Shown in pieces: positions 17,734 through 26,390 of a DNA stretch of 64,000 bases. Source of the DNA: Cocleimonas sp963760355 (lineage in GTDB: Bacteria; Pseudomonadota; Gammaproteobacteria; Thiotrichales; Thiotrichaceae); contig CAVXCT010000021.1 in NCBI GenBank assembly GCA_963760355.1, positions 16,806-80,805 of the forward strand, written 5' to 3'. The notes beneath the pieces were generated by a model. It ran no database searches. It was not told where the DNA came from and saw only the letters and a program-made list of their open reading frames with translations. Numbering within the stretch: position 1 is the first letter of the stretch; every line of letters starts with the position of its first letter. Position numbers and translations under genes: made by a program.

Positions 17734-19230
17734 TTATGTCAGGGTTCGCTTAACTGCATCTTGCCAGTCCTGTAATTTTCTTTGCCGCGTTTCTTCATCC
17801 ATCTCCGCGTCAAATTGCCTCTCCAATTGCCATGAACTGCTAAAGCCTTCTATTCCATCCCAAACACCTGCGTAGTGTCCCGCCAACCAGGCTAAACCAA
17901 GTGCGGTTGTTTCTAGAATAACCGGTCGATCGACTGGGGCGTTTAAAATATTAGCAAGACACTGCATGGTCCAGTTACTCGCGCTCATACCACCATCAAC
18001 TCTTAAACTTGTTTGAGATATATCAACGCCGATAGCAACCCAGTCCTTATGCATTGAAGTTAACAAACCAGCTGTTTGGTAAGCAACAGCCTCAAGTGTC
18101 GCTCGTGCTATTTCTCTGGGACCGGATGACCTCGTCAGTCCGCACAGTAATCCACGGGCGTCAGCATCTCAATAGGGCGCACCAAGTCCGGTAAAAGCAG
18201 GCACCAGATAGACCTCCTGATCATGATCAGAAACTTCTGCCATAGCATCACATTGGTCTGCTCTTTCGATAATTCCTAGGCCATCACGTAGCCATTGTGC
18301 AGCTGCTCCTGCAATGAAAATTGAACCTCCCAGCGCGTAGGTAGTATTGCCATCTAAACGATAGGCAATAGTGCTAAGTGAGCGATGAGTGGAAGGCACC
18401 AATGTATTTCCGGTATTTAACATCGCAAAGCAACCTGTGCCATAAGTAGACTTTAACATACCGGGTTGAAAACAGGCCTGCCCAAGTGTGGCTGCCTGCT
18501 GATCACCTGCAACACCATAAATCGGAATATCCGCACCAAAATAGGAAGCATCTGCGACACCATAATCTCCGGGACAGTCGAGTACCTCTGGAAGAATTTC
18601 AGGATGGATATCAAGAATTTCTAACAGCTCATGATCCCATTGCTGTGTTTTAATATTTAACAGTAAGGTACGTGAAGCATTGGTGGCATCGGTGACGTGC
18701 TCTTTACCCTTGTTGAGATTCCATAATAACCAACTATCAACTGTGCCAAAAAGTAAATCGCCGTTAATGGCTTTATCCCGGACTCCATCGACATTATTTA
18801 AGATCCAGCTGATTTTAGTTCCAGAAAAGTAAGGATCGAGTAACAGCCCTGGTTTTTCACTGAACAATGATTCATATCCGTCTTCTTTGAGTGCTTCGCA
18901 AAAATCAGAGGTGCGGCGATCTTGCCAGACAATTGCATGGTAAACCGGAACGCCTGTTTTTTTGTCCCAGAGAATTGTTGTTTCTCGCTGGTTAGGATGC
19001 CTATAGCAACTATATCCGAAGCATGAGAGGCCAGCATTTTCAATCGCAATACGCACAGTTTCTACGCAGGAATTTAGTAACTCTACAGGGTCATGCTCTA
19101 CCCAGCCAGGCTTTGGAAAAATTTGTCTAATCTCTTGTTGGGCAATACCACGAATTTGGTAATTTTCATCGAATACAATCACACGTGATGAAGTTGTCCC
19201 TTGATCAATACTTAGAATATATTTAGTCAC
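17734..19230 (-). pseudogene. glpK: Glycerol kinase GlpK, interrupted
   Basis: The sequence reads as a full-size glycerol kinase (498 codons) with ILSIDQGTTSSR, WVEHDP, AIVWQDRRT, GTVDSWLLWN, YGVAGDQQAA and GGSIFIAGAAAQWL. Two defects are visible. An in-frame TGA at 18169-18171 stands where the tryptophan of GLGAPYW is expected, one base from TGG. The reading frame after it is intact. Between about 18995 and 19028 the frame is shifted: the expected ASDIVAIGI is readable only in a second frame, and two opposite indels restore the normal frame at NQRETT. No glpF or glpD lies next to it. A decaying gene is the likely reading, and consensus errors are the alternative. Confidence 0.9.
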
Positions 19231-19442
19231 TTTAACACCTTAAAAATTTAGTCAACAAATTCTCGACTTTGAATTTACTATAGACTATGACAATGTCTTT
19301 TTTATGCTAAGAGTGCTCTTGACGTCTAAATACACGAGGATGAATTTTACTGTGATTAGTCTATGTAATACTATTCCATGACTGACTGTTAGTTGTCGAA
19401 CTAATTGCGGATTCTCCTCGTTACAAAAAATGGACAATCCAC

Positions 19443-19477
19443 AAAAAAGGCCTGTAACGAAAAACGCTACAAGCCTT
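19443..19477 (-). terminator. Intrinsic terminator after tRNA-Asn
   Basis: AAGGC/GCCTT and TGTA/TACA arms form an interrupted stem (19447-19459 with 19465-19477), followed on the minus strand by TTTTTT. It lies 7 bases behind the tRNA. Confidence 0.8.
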
Positions 19478-19484
19478 ATATGTT

Positions 19485-19560
19485 TGGCTCCTCGACCTGG
19501 ACTCGAACCAGGGACCAATAGATTAACAGTCTACTGCTCTACCAACTGAGCTATCGAGGA
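19485..19560 (-). tRNA. tRNA-Asn (GTT)
   Basis: The 76-base cloverleaf includes an encoded CCA end. The acceptor stem pairs TCCTCGA with TCGAGGA, the D-arm has AGCTCAGTTGGTAGAGC, the anticodon loop reads CTGTTAA with anticodon GTT, and the T-arm has GGTTCGAGTCC. The overall sequence closely resembles gammaproteobacterial tRNA-Asn. It is a single tRNA gene between dusA and glpK, with a terminator directly behind it. Confidence 0.97.
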
Positions 19561-19634
19561 TCTGTTGGAGGCGCGAATTTTACTGTCTGCGTTAAATGTG
19601 GTCAACTACTAATTGATTAAAAGCTCCACCTTTT

Positions 19635-20630
19635 TTAAGAAGTTACAAATGCTGCAGCTTTTTTAATAACATCAATATCAGCACCTGTTTTGTAAGCATT
19701 TTCGCTAATATACCTTCGCCAAGCTTTGGCTCCTGTCTGACCAGTAAATAAACCCAGGATATGTCGACTCATGTGCTTCAGATTTGCACCTTGAGACATT
19801 TGTCTTTGCATATATTCAATATACGCTTCAAGCACTTCATGCCTTGAAAGTCGGGGGGTGTATTCATCACCATAAATACGATGATCAACATCAATCATCA
19901 AATAAGGATTATGATAAGCCTCACGGCCGATCATCACACCGTCTACTTGCTCTAGATGTTGCTCACTTTCGTCAAGGGTTTTAATTCCACCATTTATAAT
20001 AATTTCAAGATTTGGGAATTCTCGCTTCATTTGATAAACGAGTTCGTAATTTAATGGCGGAACATCACGGTTCTGTTTTGGACTTAACCCTTTTAGCCAG
20101 GCCTTACGTGCATGCACAATGAATGTCTCACACCCAGCTTCAGAGACGATAGATAAGAATCGATATAAGCTTTCATATTCTTCCATTTCATCGATGGCGA
20201 TGCGGTTTTTTACGGTAACGGGAATGCCCACCGAATTTTGCATAACACTGATATTTTCTGCGACTAGTTCAGGCTCTGCCATTAAGCATGCTCCAAACGC
20301 GCCATTTTGTACGCGATCGCTGGGACAACCGACATTGATGTTTACCTCGTCATAACCTTCATCTTCTGCCATCTTGGCACAGATCGCCATTTCTTTTGGT
20401 TCACTACCACCGAGTTGTAATGCAACAGGGTGTTCTTCTTTATTGAAATGTAAATAGCGCTTTGCATCGCCATGGATAAGCGCGCCTGTGGTCACCATTT
20501 CTGTATACAGCATTGCACGCTTTGATAACAAACGCAGAAAACGGCGTTCGTGGTGATCAGTCCAATCCAGCATAGGCGCAACGCAAAAACGTCGACTAGA
20601 TATTTTAGGTTTGGAAGCTGAGGCAGACAA
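19635..20630 (-). CDS. dusA: tRNA-dihydrouridine(20/20a) synthase DusA
   Basis: DusA reduces uridines 20 and 20a of tRNA with FMN and NADPH. The 331-residue protein has the DusA-type start RRFCVAPMLDWTDHHERRFLR, EMVTTGALIHGD, the active-site INVGCPSDRVQNGAFGACLM with its catalytic cysteine, and INGGI for FMN binding. The start is a TTG. No ATG exists between it and the conserved core. tRNA-Asn follows on the same strand. Confidence 0.96.
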   Translation of the reverse strand: MSASASKPKISSRRFCVAPMLDWTDHHERRFLRLLSKRAMLYTEMVTTGALIHGDAKRYLHFNKEEHPVALQLGGSEPKEMAICAKMAEDEGYDEVNINVGCPSDRVQNGAFGACLMAEPELVAENISVMQNSVGIPVTVKNRIAIDEMEEYESLYRFLSIVSEAGCETFIVHARKAWLKGLSPKQNRDVPPLNYELVYQMKREFPNLEIIINGGIKTLDESEQHLEQVDGVMIGREAYHNPYLMIDVDHRIYGDEYTPRLSRHEVLEAYIEYMQRQMSQGANLKHMSRHILGLFTGQTGAKAWRRYISENAYKTGADIDVIKKAAAFVTS

Positions 20631-20699
20631 AGTTTTTACCCTGAAAAATCAGGAAATTATGATATGCTTCTGACCTTTTGTAAATCTCGGGTTACAACT

Positions 20700-21035
20700 A
20701 TGGATGTAGGAGAATCAATCCAGACAGGAAACTGGATAGCTTTGTTTACCTATATGGGTTTTAGCTTTTTTGCGGGCTTTGTAATTGGTTATGCAACTCG
20801 CACCTTTTTGAAGTTTGTATTCTTTATTTCGGGCACGGTATTAATTCTTCTTTTCGGCTTGCAATATGCCGAGTTAATCCATGTGAAATGGGCAGCGTTT
20901 GAGAATATATACAACGGAATGATCGCCTGGATTTCACCACATCTTGGTGGCCTCAAAGGATTTATCACGGCGAATCTTTCTTCGGCGGCAATGGCTAGCT
21001 TAGGTCTATTCTGGGGATTTAGAAGAAAAAGTTGA
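20700..21035 (+). CDS. FUN14 family membrane protein
   Basis: The 111-residue protein carries the FUN14 pattern: a glycine-rich membrane helix GFSFFAGFVIGYATRTFLK, a second helix (FVFFISGTVLILLFGLQY), and the short VKWAAFENIYN linker followed by a C-terminal helical hairpin. The bacterial members have no settled function. ATG 20700 is preferred to the ATG 12 codons upstream, since family similarity begins after it. It is divergent from dusA and convergent with mutM. Confidence 0.8.
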   Translation: MDVGESIQTGNWIALFTYMGFSFFAGFVIGYATRTFLKFVFFISGTVLILLFGLQYAELIHVKWAAFENIYNGMIAWISPHLGGLKGFITANLSSAAMASLGLFWGFRRKS

Positions 21036-21109
21036 TCGAAAAAGTGTCTAAAAGCCGGGGGGTTGTACTTAAGTAGATTTAACAGCACAATACCAAGATT
21101 TAACATTGA

Positions 21110-21176
21110 ACATCGACGATTTCTTACGGAATCTACGATGGACTTTTCTGGCTCCTGGTGAGCCTAGAAAAGCCAC
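21110..21176. repeat. Two-hairpin dispersed repeat, copy 2
   Basis: This is the second copy of the repeat seen at 3988 and 53901. The second stem here pairs CTTTTCTGGCTC with GAGCCTAGAAAAG. Relative to copy 1, a T-to-C change in the left arm is matched by an A-to-G change in the right arm. A G-rich run, the complement of the C-rich motif, lies about 60 bases to the left. The copy sits between the convergent FUN14 and mutM genes. Confidence 0.8.
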
Positions 21177-21200
21177 TTTTGAGTACTTTTTCAGAATCTC

Positions 21201-22013
21201 TTATCGCTGACATTTCCCGCAATAAAACGTAGAACGCTGTCCCTGTGTTATCTGCTTAATCTTAGACTCACAAACATTGCAGCCTTCACTGGCTCTTCCA
21301 TAGACATTCAACTCTTGTTTAAAATAACCCGGCTTACCTTCCACCTGAACAAAGTCTTTTAGCGTTGTTCCGCCGTGCTTTATGGCTTTCGCCAGTACAC
21401 TTTTTATTTGCTCAACTAGTTTTTGATATCTAGCCTTAGAAACTTTTCCCGCTTGCCATTTGGGTGATATACCTGCCATAAACAAAGATTCACAAGCGTA
21501 AATATTACCAACACCAACTACCACATGACCGTTCATAATGAATTGTTTAATAGTCATACTACGTCCACGAGAAACCGTGTATAAGTAGTCAGCGTTAAAA
21601 TCATCACTCAATGGTTCTGGGCCAAGAGAACGGATAAGTTTATGCTTGAGTGGGTTTTTCTGCGTCCATAAAACAGCACCAAAACGTCTTGGGTCATGCA
21701 GTCTAACCGTTTTACCTGTAGCCATAACCAAATCGACATGATCGTGTTTATCTGGCGCTAAAGCTTCTTCTACAATGCGTAAGCTTCCTGACATTCCTAG
21801 ATGAATAATGGCAGTACCGGCGTTTGTTTCTAGCAAAATATATTTACCACGGCGGCGCACAGATTCGATTATTTGACCTTCCATTTGTTCTATTTCAGAA
21901 GGTACTGGCCACCTCAGTTTTGGCTGACGTACAACAACTTTCGCTACTATTTGTTGATGCGTATAAGGCTTGATGCCTTTGCGGGTTGTTTCAACTTCGG
22001 GAAGCTCAGGCAT
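21201..22013 (-). CDS. mutM: Bifunctional DNA-formamidopyrimidine glycosylase/AP lyase MutM
   Basis: MutM removes 8-oxoguanine and formamidopyrimidines from DNA. The 270-residue protein has the catalytic N-terminus PELPEVETTRKGI, the helix-two-turn-helix region with the asparagine of VVGVGNIYACESLF, and a C-terminal zinc finger made of CNVC and CGKC. It is the last gene of a minus-strand run that starts with the ABC transporter genes, 11 bases behind the DUF4340 gene. Confidence 0.97.
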   Translation of the reverse strand: MPELPEVETTRKGIKPYTHQQIVAKVVVRQPKLRWPVPSEIEQMEGQIIESVRRRGKYILLETNAGTAIIHLGMSGSLRIVEEALAPDKHDHVDLVMATGKTVRLHDPRRFGAVLWTQKNPLKHKLIRSLGPEPLSDDFNADYLYTVSRGRSMTIKQFIMNGHVVVGVGNIYACESLFMAGISPKWQAGKVSKARYQKLVEQIKSVLAKAIKHGGTTLKDFVQVEGKPGYFKQELNVYGRASEGCNVCESKIKQITQGQRSTFYCGKCQR

Positions 22014-22024
22014 ATTTAATTAGC

Positions 22025-22540
22025 CTATTTATTTTCAGCAGGTTTAAATGAATCAGCACCGGCTTCAAGCAGACCTGAAACTGTTTCAGAAATTAAATAC
22101 ATTTTATCCCCTTTTAACACATAGCGTTTTTGAGAGACTTCATTGTAATCGCCGAAAATCAATTTTACGCCATTAAAGCTGACACTGAGCTTATCTTTAT
22201 CTAATCCAAAATCCGCTAGGTTTTTATCAGTAATATCGTAACTGGTATCCGCATTTTCTGATAACAAGGTGAACAGATGCCTGACTTTTTCTTTATCGGC
22301 AACAAATTGTTCTGGTTTTGTAACCTTCCATTGTCCATCTGTACTTTTTAATACGACGTCTTCAGCACCTTCAGCGTGAATAACTATTTCCGTCGCTTCA
22401 TCACCGATGCTTTTATCGTAAAGCGTCGAATACAGTTCTTTAGTGTCTTCATCTCGCATGATAATAAACGCAGCAAGGGCAGCCACTATGCCCAGCAATA
22501 TGAGGTTTTGCATTAAACGTTTACTGGTTAGACTAGGCAT
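22025..22540 (-). CDS. DUF4340 domain-containing protein
   Basis: The 171-residue protein has one N-terminal membrane helix (LILLGIVAALAAFIIM) and a periplasmic DUF4340 domain with GQWKVTKPEQFVADKEKVRHL, LADFGLD and YVLKGDKMYLI. DUF4340 proteins are commonly encoded next to GldG-type ABC genes, as here, so it is probably an accessory of that system. The molecular function is unknown. A lipoprotein gene lies just upstream. Confidence 0.85.
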   Translation of the reverse strand: MPSLTSKRLMQNLILLGIVAALAAFIIMRDEDTKELYSTLYDKSIGDEATEIVIHAEGAEDVVLKSTDGQWKVTKPEQFVADKEKVRHLFTLLSENADTSYDITDKNLADFGLDKDKLSVSFNGVKLIFGDYNEVSQKRYVLKGDKMYLISETVSGLLEAGADSFKPAENK

Positions 22541-22552
22541 TGTTGAAATCTG

Positions 22553-23024
22553 CTATTGTTTCTTAGCCCCTTGCTTCACGTCTTTCTTTACTGCCGCTGC
22601 GACACCGTAAGCCATTAGCATTTGATCTTTTCTTGCAGACGATTGTAGCGTGAAAGAAATATGTTTAAGCAAGACACCAGCCTGATCATAGATATAAACC
22701 TTATTGCCAATTTTAGTATAAACACAATCACGCATCTCATGTGCATCAACCGGGCTTAAGTATTTATAATTGCACTGCCCATTAGGGTCAAAACCAAATT
22801 CCATACGGAAACGGCTCGGCGGGAATTCCCTGCTACCTTTTGGCCTAAAGATATTTGGTATTTTTTGCCCGTTTTGCTCCTCGTAAGAATGTACCCAGTA
22901 ATTGTAAAAACTGGTATTTGCTGGAATGCTTCTTACCCCGCTTGTTCCTCCGCTATTTAGATCACCCGAACCTGCACAGGCAGTTAAAATTAACGCCACC
23001 AAGTAAAATCATTATTTTCTTCAT
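22553..23024 (-). CDS. Lipoprotein (start region frameshifted as assembled)
   Basis: The readable frame from a TTG at 23002 gives 149 residues with a lipobox (LILTACAG). Seven codons upstream, in another frame, an ATG at 23024 has a good AAGGGA ribosome-binding site. Removing one base of the AAAA run at 23005-23008 joins it to give MKKIMIYLVALILTACAG, a normal lipoprotein signal peptide. The true start is therefore likely 23024, and the sequence has an extra base. The mature protein is unrecognised. Two later cysteines (GQCNYK, RDCVY) could form a disulfide. It lies between the GldG-like and DUF4340 genes and is probably part of that complex. Confidence 0.7.
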
Positions 23025-23078
23025 TGTGTATTCCCTTTAGTTTTAGCCTTGTTGTTAGCGAAAAGCTCGCTAAGAAAT

Positions 23079-24488
23079 TTAGCGTTTTCTACGCTTTAGC
23101 CAACGAAATGTTCCTATTAATAGCAATAGTAGTGGTAAACCCAACCACAACCCTGCTAAACCTATTCTACCTGCCGTTGATAAATTTAGCTTGGTGCCAG
23201 CAGCAACCTTCGCTTCTATAGACAATAAATCATCATCAGCACTCAACCAATTAAATATATTACTCGCTAGTTCAAGATTACTTCCCTGACCGATATAACT
23301 ATTTAACATGAAGTCGCTATCACCAACAACCAACACACGTTGCTCTTTCATTTTTTTAGATTCATTTTCTTCTCCACTTACTAGAGTAGCTTCATCTAAA
23401 CTAGTCTCAATATCACGCGTCAACGCTATTGCGATATCCAGGGGTCCTGGCTTATCTGCATCATCGTCAAACTTTACATTACCTTGAATATCACCAGATT
23501 CCATCCAGCTTGTTGGCAATGTCGTTAACAGGGGTTGATATTTCCACCCCCCCACTTTCACCGATTCATCTCGCTCAATCGGAGTCGCAAAAGGAAATAA
23601 TGTGTGAGCTGTAAGCTGTTTGGTTAAATCTGACTGACCATAATCAATTATCGCTATCGCCGCTGGATGCTGAATCCCGAGCATTTCTTGCAACGCTTGA
23701 TTGGCATCTAGCAAAGTACCTTCGTAAATCTCTAGCCCAAGTTGTTGCTCGACATTATCCAAACCCTGTAAACCACCGGGTTCGTGCAACCATAAAAGAT
23801 TGCCGCCGTTGTTTAGATAATCACTGATTATGCTTACTTCACCATCCAGAAAATCTTTCTGCGGAGCTGCCAATACTACGAAACTCACATTTTCAGGAAG
23901 GCTTTGCGTGCGCAGAATATTATGTGGCTGTAATAAAAAACCTTTCTGCTCCAGCACTTTTGCTAGATCAGACAAGCCGTTGGATTTATTGCTGAATGGA
24001 GATCGTTCATTATGCCCTTCGATAAAAACCACTAAACGTGGCTCTGTTCTGGAAAGACGTTGCAATACATCCAGCATGGTTTGCTCATCAACTGAGTTAA
24101 CTTTTTCGCTATTTTCGCCTAACTTAACTAACAGCTGGCCACTGTAATCAATGCCATCTTGCCTCGCCCTCGCCGGATCTAGATCAGGATTAATGATTTC
24201 TAACATAATATTTTTATTGTACTTTTTATACTTTTCTATCAGTTGTTTAAGATTCGCATGTACAACTGCATCGTCTGGTACATAAGCCGTCAGAGAGATC
24301 GGCTTGTCTATTTTTTTGAGTAATTTTTGCGTGGTTTGGCTTAATGAATTTTGCTGGCTTTTAGTGACATCAAAGTCTTTGTGATAGGTTTTACCGACCC
24401 ATGCTAATAGCCCAATAATAACCACAAAAAGCACGTAAAAAATGACGTTTTGAATACGTAAGGCAATATGGGATTTATTCGTCATCAT
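23079..24488 (-). CDS. GldG-family ABC transporter auxiliary protein
   Basis: The 469-residue protein has a membrane helix at each end and a large extracytoplasmic part between. The start of that part (DFDVTKSQQNSLSQTTQKLLKKIDKPISLTAYV, cited here as the pattern D.T..Q..SLS..T..LL) is typical of the GldG family, followed by VVFIEGHNERSP and VVGDSDFMLN. GldG proteins work with a GldA ATPase and GldF permease. They are needed for gliding in Bacteroidota, but these gammaproteobacterial homologues have no proven substrate. It overlaps neither neighbour and lies 2 bases behind the permease gene. Confidence 0.88.
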   Translation of the reverse strand: MMTNKSHIALRIQNVIFYVLFVVIIGLLAWVGKTYHKDFDVTKSQQNSLSQTTQKLLKKIDKPISLTAYVPDDAVVHANLKQLIEKYKKYNKNIMLEIINPDLDPARARQDGIDYSGQLLVKLGENSEKVNSVDEQTMLDVLQRLSRTEPRLVVFIEGHNERSPFSNKSNGLSDLAKVLEQKGFLLQPHNILRTQSLPENVSFVVLAAPQKDFLDGEVSIISDYLNNGGNLLWLHEPGGLQGLDNVEQQLGLEIYEGTLLDANQALQEMLGIQHPAAIAIIDYGQSDLTKQLTAHTLFPFATPIERDESVKVGGWKYQPLLTTLPTSWMESGDIQGNVKFDDDADKPGPLDIAIALTRDIETSLDEATLVSGEENESKKMKEQRVLVVGDSDFMLNSYIGQGSNLELASNIFNWLSADDDLLSIEAKVAAGTKLNLSTAGRIGLAGLWLGLPLLLLLIGTFRWLKRRKR

Positions 24489-24490
24489 CG

Positions 24491-25264
24491 CTATCCCAGG
24501 AGCCTATCGTTATCAAGCTTGCGAATAGATAGAATTAGAAATCCAACAATAAACAGCAAGTAGTAAACAATATCACTGCTATCAATAATGCCCCTGACAA
24601 AGGTTTCAAAATGACTGAAGTGCGATAAATAAATAAACAATTCGCTACTATTGGATTGTGAACCTCCCGACAAATACAACACCACCAGAAACATCAGAAA
24701 ACCAAAACTACTAATCGCTGCAATAATCGGTTGACTAGTTAAGCTCGAAAGAAATAATCCAGCCGCCGAAAATGACGCTAACAGTAGAAACAAACCCAGT
24801 GTAGACGAAAGAATAATTCCCCAATCCAGCTCTGTACCAAACGAAAGTGCAATTGGCATTAAACTGAGCATCGAAATAAACAGTGCAACAAATAAAAGCA
24901 CACCCCCGTACTTTCCAAGCACTATTTGCGTGGATGAAACAGGCGAGGATTTCAATAATGTCAGGGTTTTATTCATGCGTTCTTCAGCGAACAATCGCAT
25001 CGTCATGATCGGCATAACGGCGAGCATAATAATACCTGCCCACAAGTACACAGGCGCAACAATAAAAAACGTAGCACCCGGTGCATTGTCTGCAGTCGCC
25101 ATTTGCTGCTGAAACACCGCCACAAATTCATCGACTCTAGTTAGAAAAATCATAGCCAGAATAAATTGTAAAATCGCCAATACACTCCACGCCAAGGGTG
25201 AATTAAACATGCGCTTAAATTCGCTGACAGCGATTGTTGATATTTTATTCATACCTAGACTCAT
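24491..25264 (-). CDS. ABC transporter permease (GldF/ABC-2 type)
   Basis: The 257-residue protein has six predicted membrane helices and the ABC-2 pattern MRLFAEERMNKTLTLLKSSPVSSTQIVLGKYGG, cited as MRLFAEER..KTLTLL.SSPVS, which marks GldF/NosY-like permeases. Its first ATG overlaps the end of the ATPase gene by 4 bases, so the two are translationally coupled. It forms one system with the ATPase before it and the GldG-like protein after it. Confidence 0.9.
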   Translation of the reverse strand: MSLGMNKISTIAVSEFKRMFNSPLAWSVLAILQFILAMIFLTRVDEFVAVFQQQMATADNAPGATFFIVAPVYLWAGIIMLAVMPIMTMRLFAEERMNKTLTLLKSSPVSSTQIVLGKYGGVLLFVALFISMLSLMPIALSFGTELDWGIILSSTLGLFLLLASFSAAGLFLSSLTSQPIIAAISSFGFLMFLVVLYLSGGSQSNSSELFIYLSHFSHFETFVRGIIDSSDIVYYLLFIVGFLILSIRKLDNDRLLG

Positions 25265-26235
25265 GCTGCATCTACCTTGTCTACCTCCGACTTAAGATCA
25301 GCATCAGTATAAGAATCTGTATGCACCAGATTCATAAATATCTGCTCTAAGGTTTCCGTTTTAGGGGTTAATTCAACTAACTCCCAATTATTTTTGACAG
25401 CAAGTTTAAAGATCTCGGCTGAATTGATTTGCTGAGCGCCTTTGAGTAAATACCTGTTATTTTCAAAAGCCTCAACTGACGTTACTCCATCTATATCATC
25501 TAATTTGTTTTTTTCAATTTCCTGACTAAAGCCGACAATAAATTCAGAGGTTCTTTCTGCATTTGCCATTGCATTAAACGAGTCAGAAAATACTGTTTTT
25601 CCCTGATGAATGATCTGTACTCGATCACAAACTGCCTGTACTTCAGGTAATATATGCGTAGAAAGAATCACACTATGATCATTGCCGAGTTCTCGTATTA
25701 AGTCTCGAATTTGTCTAATTTGAATGGGATCTAAACCGACCGTTGGCTCATCCAGAATCACGACATCGGGTTTATGTAAAATTGCCTGGGCAATGCCGAC
25801 ACGCTGCTGATAGCCTTTGGATAGGTTGCCAATCAGTTTATTTGGCACAGTTTGTAATCCACATCGTTCCAATACTTCATCGACCGCGGCTTTTCTTATT
25901 GGTTTTGCAACATCATGCAAAGCGGCACAGTAGGCCAAATATTCACAAGGTGTCATATCCTTATAGACAGGAGGTTGTTCCGGCAAGTAGCCGATTGAGC
26001 GCTTGGCTGTCTCTGGCTCATCGATCAGGTTAATGCCATTGATGATGATTTCACCAGAGCTTGGTGACAGGTTCCCTGTGAGCATCTGCATGGTGCTTGA
26101 TTTGCCCGCGCCATTCGGACCAAGCAAGCCGAGTACTTCACCTTTATTGATAGAAAGGTGGACATTGTTTACCGCGTGATATTTTCCGTAATAGCGATTT
26201 AATGCAGTCGCTTGAATCAGAGCTTCAGTGCTCAT
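25261..26235 (-). CDS. ABC transporter ATP-binding protein (GldA-like)
   Basis: This is a cytoplasmic ABC ATPase of 324 residues with Walker A GPNGAGKSSTM, a Q-loop YLPEQPPVY, the signature NLSKGYQQRVGIAQA and Walker B VVILDEPTVGLD. A C-terminal domain of about 90 residues is typical of GldA/CcmA-like subunits. ATG 26235 is chosen because GGGGAAG lies at good spacing. The frame is open 17 codons further, with less support. It is the first gene of the five-gene cluster ATPase, permease, GldG-like, lipoprotein, DUF4340, followed by mutM. Confidence 0.93.
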   Translation of the reverse strand: MSTEALIQATALNRYYGKYHAVNNVHLSINKGEVLGLLGPNGAGKSSTMQMLTGNLSPSSGEIIINGINLIDEPETAKRSIGYLPEQPPVYKDMTPCEYLAYCAALHDVAKPIRKAAVDEVLERCGLQTVPNKLIGNLSKGYQQRVGIAQAILHKPDVVILDEPTVGLDPIQIRQIRDLIRELGNDHSVILSTHILPEVQAVCDRVQIIHQGKTVFSDSFNAMANAERTSEFIVGFSQEIEKNKLDDIDGVTSVEAFENNRYLLKGAQQINSAEIFKLAVKNNWELVELTPKTETLEQIFMNLVHTDSYTDADLKSEVDKVDAA

Positions 26236-26309
26236 TGCTTCCCCGTTTCTCTGCCCAAGAGAAATTCTCTTTTTATCAACGGGCAATTATAGCAAGCCAG
26301 TGTTTAAAA

Positions 26310-26338
26310 CACACCCCCCTACTTTTAAGGGGTTTTTT
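26310..26338 (+). terminator. C-rich palindromic repeat with T-run
   Basis: CCCCT and AGGGG form a short stem around ACTTTTA, followed by TTTTTT on the plus strand. It is a copy of the C-rich repeat in the gap between the GldA-like gene and the aspartoacylase-family gene, both on the minus strand. Its orientation therefore does not match the genes around it. Confidence 0.5.
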
Positions 26339-26339
26339 A

Positions 26340-26382
26340 GGGGATCTCTGATTAAATCAAGTAGACTTAATCAGAGATCCCC
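26340..26382 (-). terminator. Perfect 16-bp hairpin behind the aspartoacylase-family gene
   Basis: GGGGATCTCTGATTAA (26340-26355) and TTAATCAGAGATCCCC (26367-26382) form a perfect stem with an 11-base loop. It lies 9 bases past the end of the gene at 26391. No T-run follows directly on the minus strand, so it may be an RNA-stabilising hairpin rather than a true terminator. Confidence 0.6.
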
Positions 26383-26390
26383 CCTAGACA

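Noticed and set aside
19285..19518. Reading frame overlapping tRNA-Asn on the minus strand
   Set aside because: It runs through the tRNA and its terminator and has no similarity that I recognise. It is a chance frame.
23545..23560. C-run CCACCCCCCCAC in the GldG-like gene as a copy of the C-rich repeat
   Set aside because: It lies in a continuous, well-conserved coding frame (VGGWKYQ on the minus strand) and lacks the ACTTTTAGGGG part.
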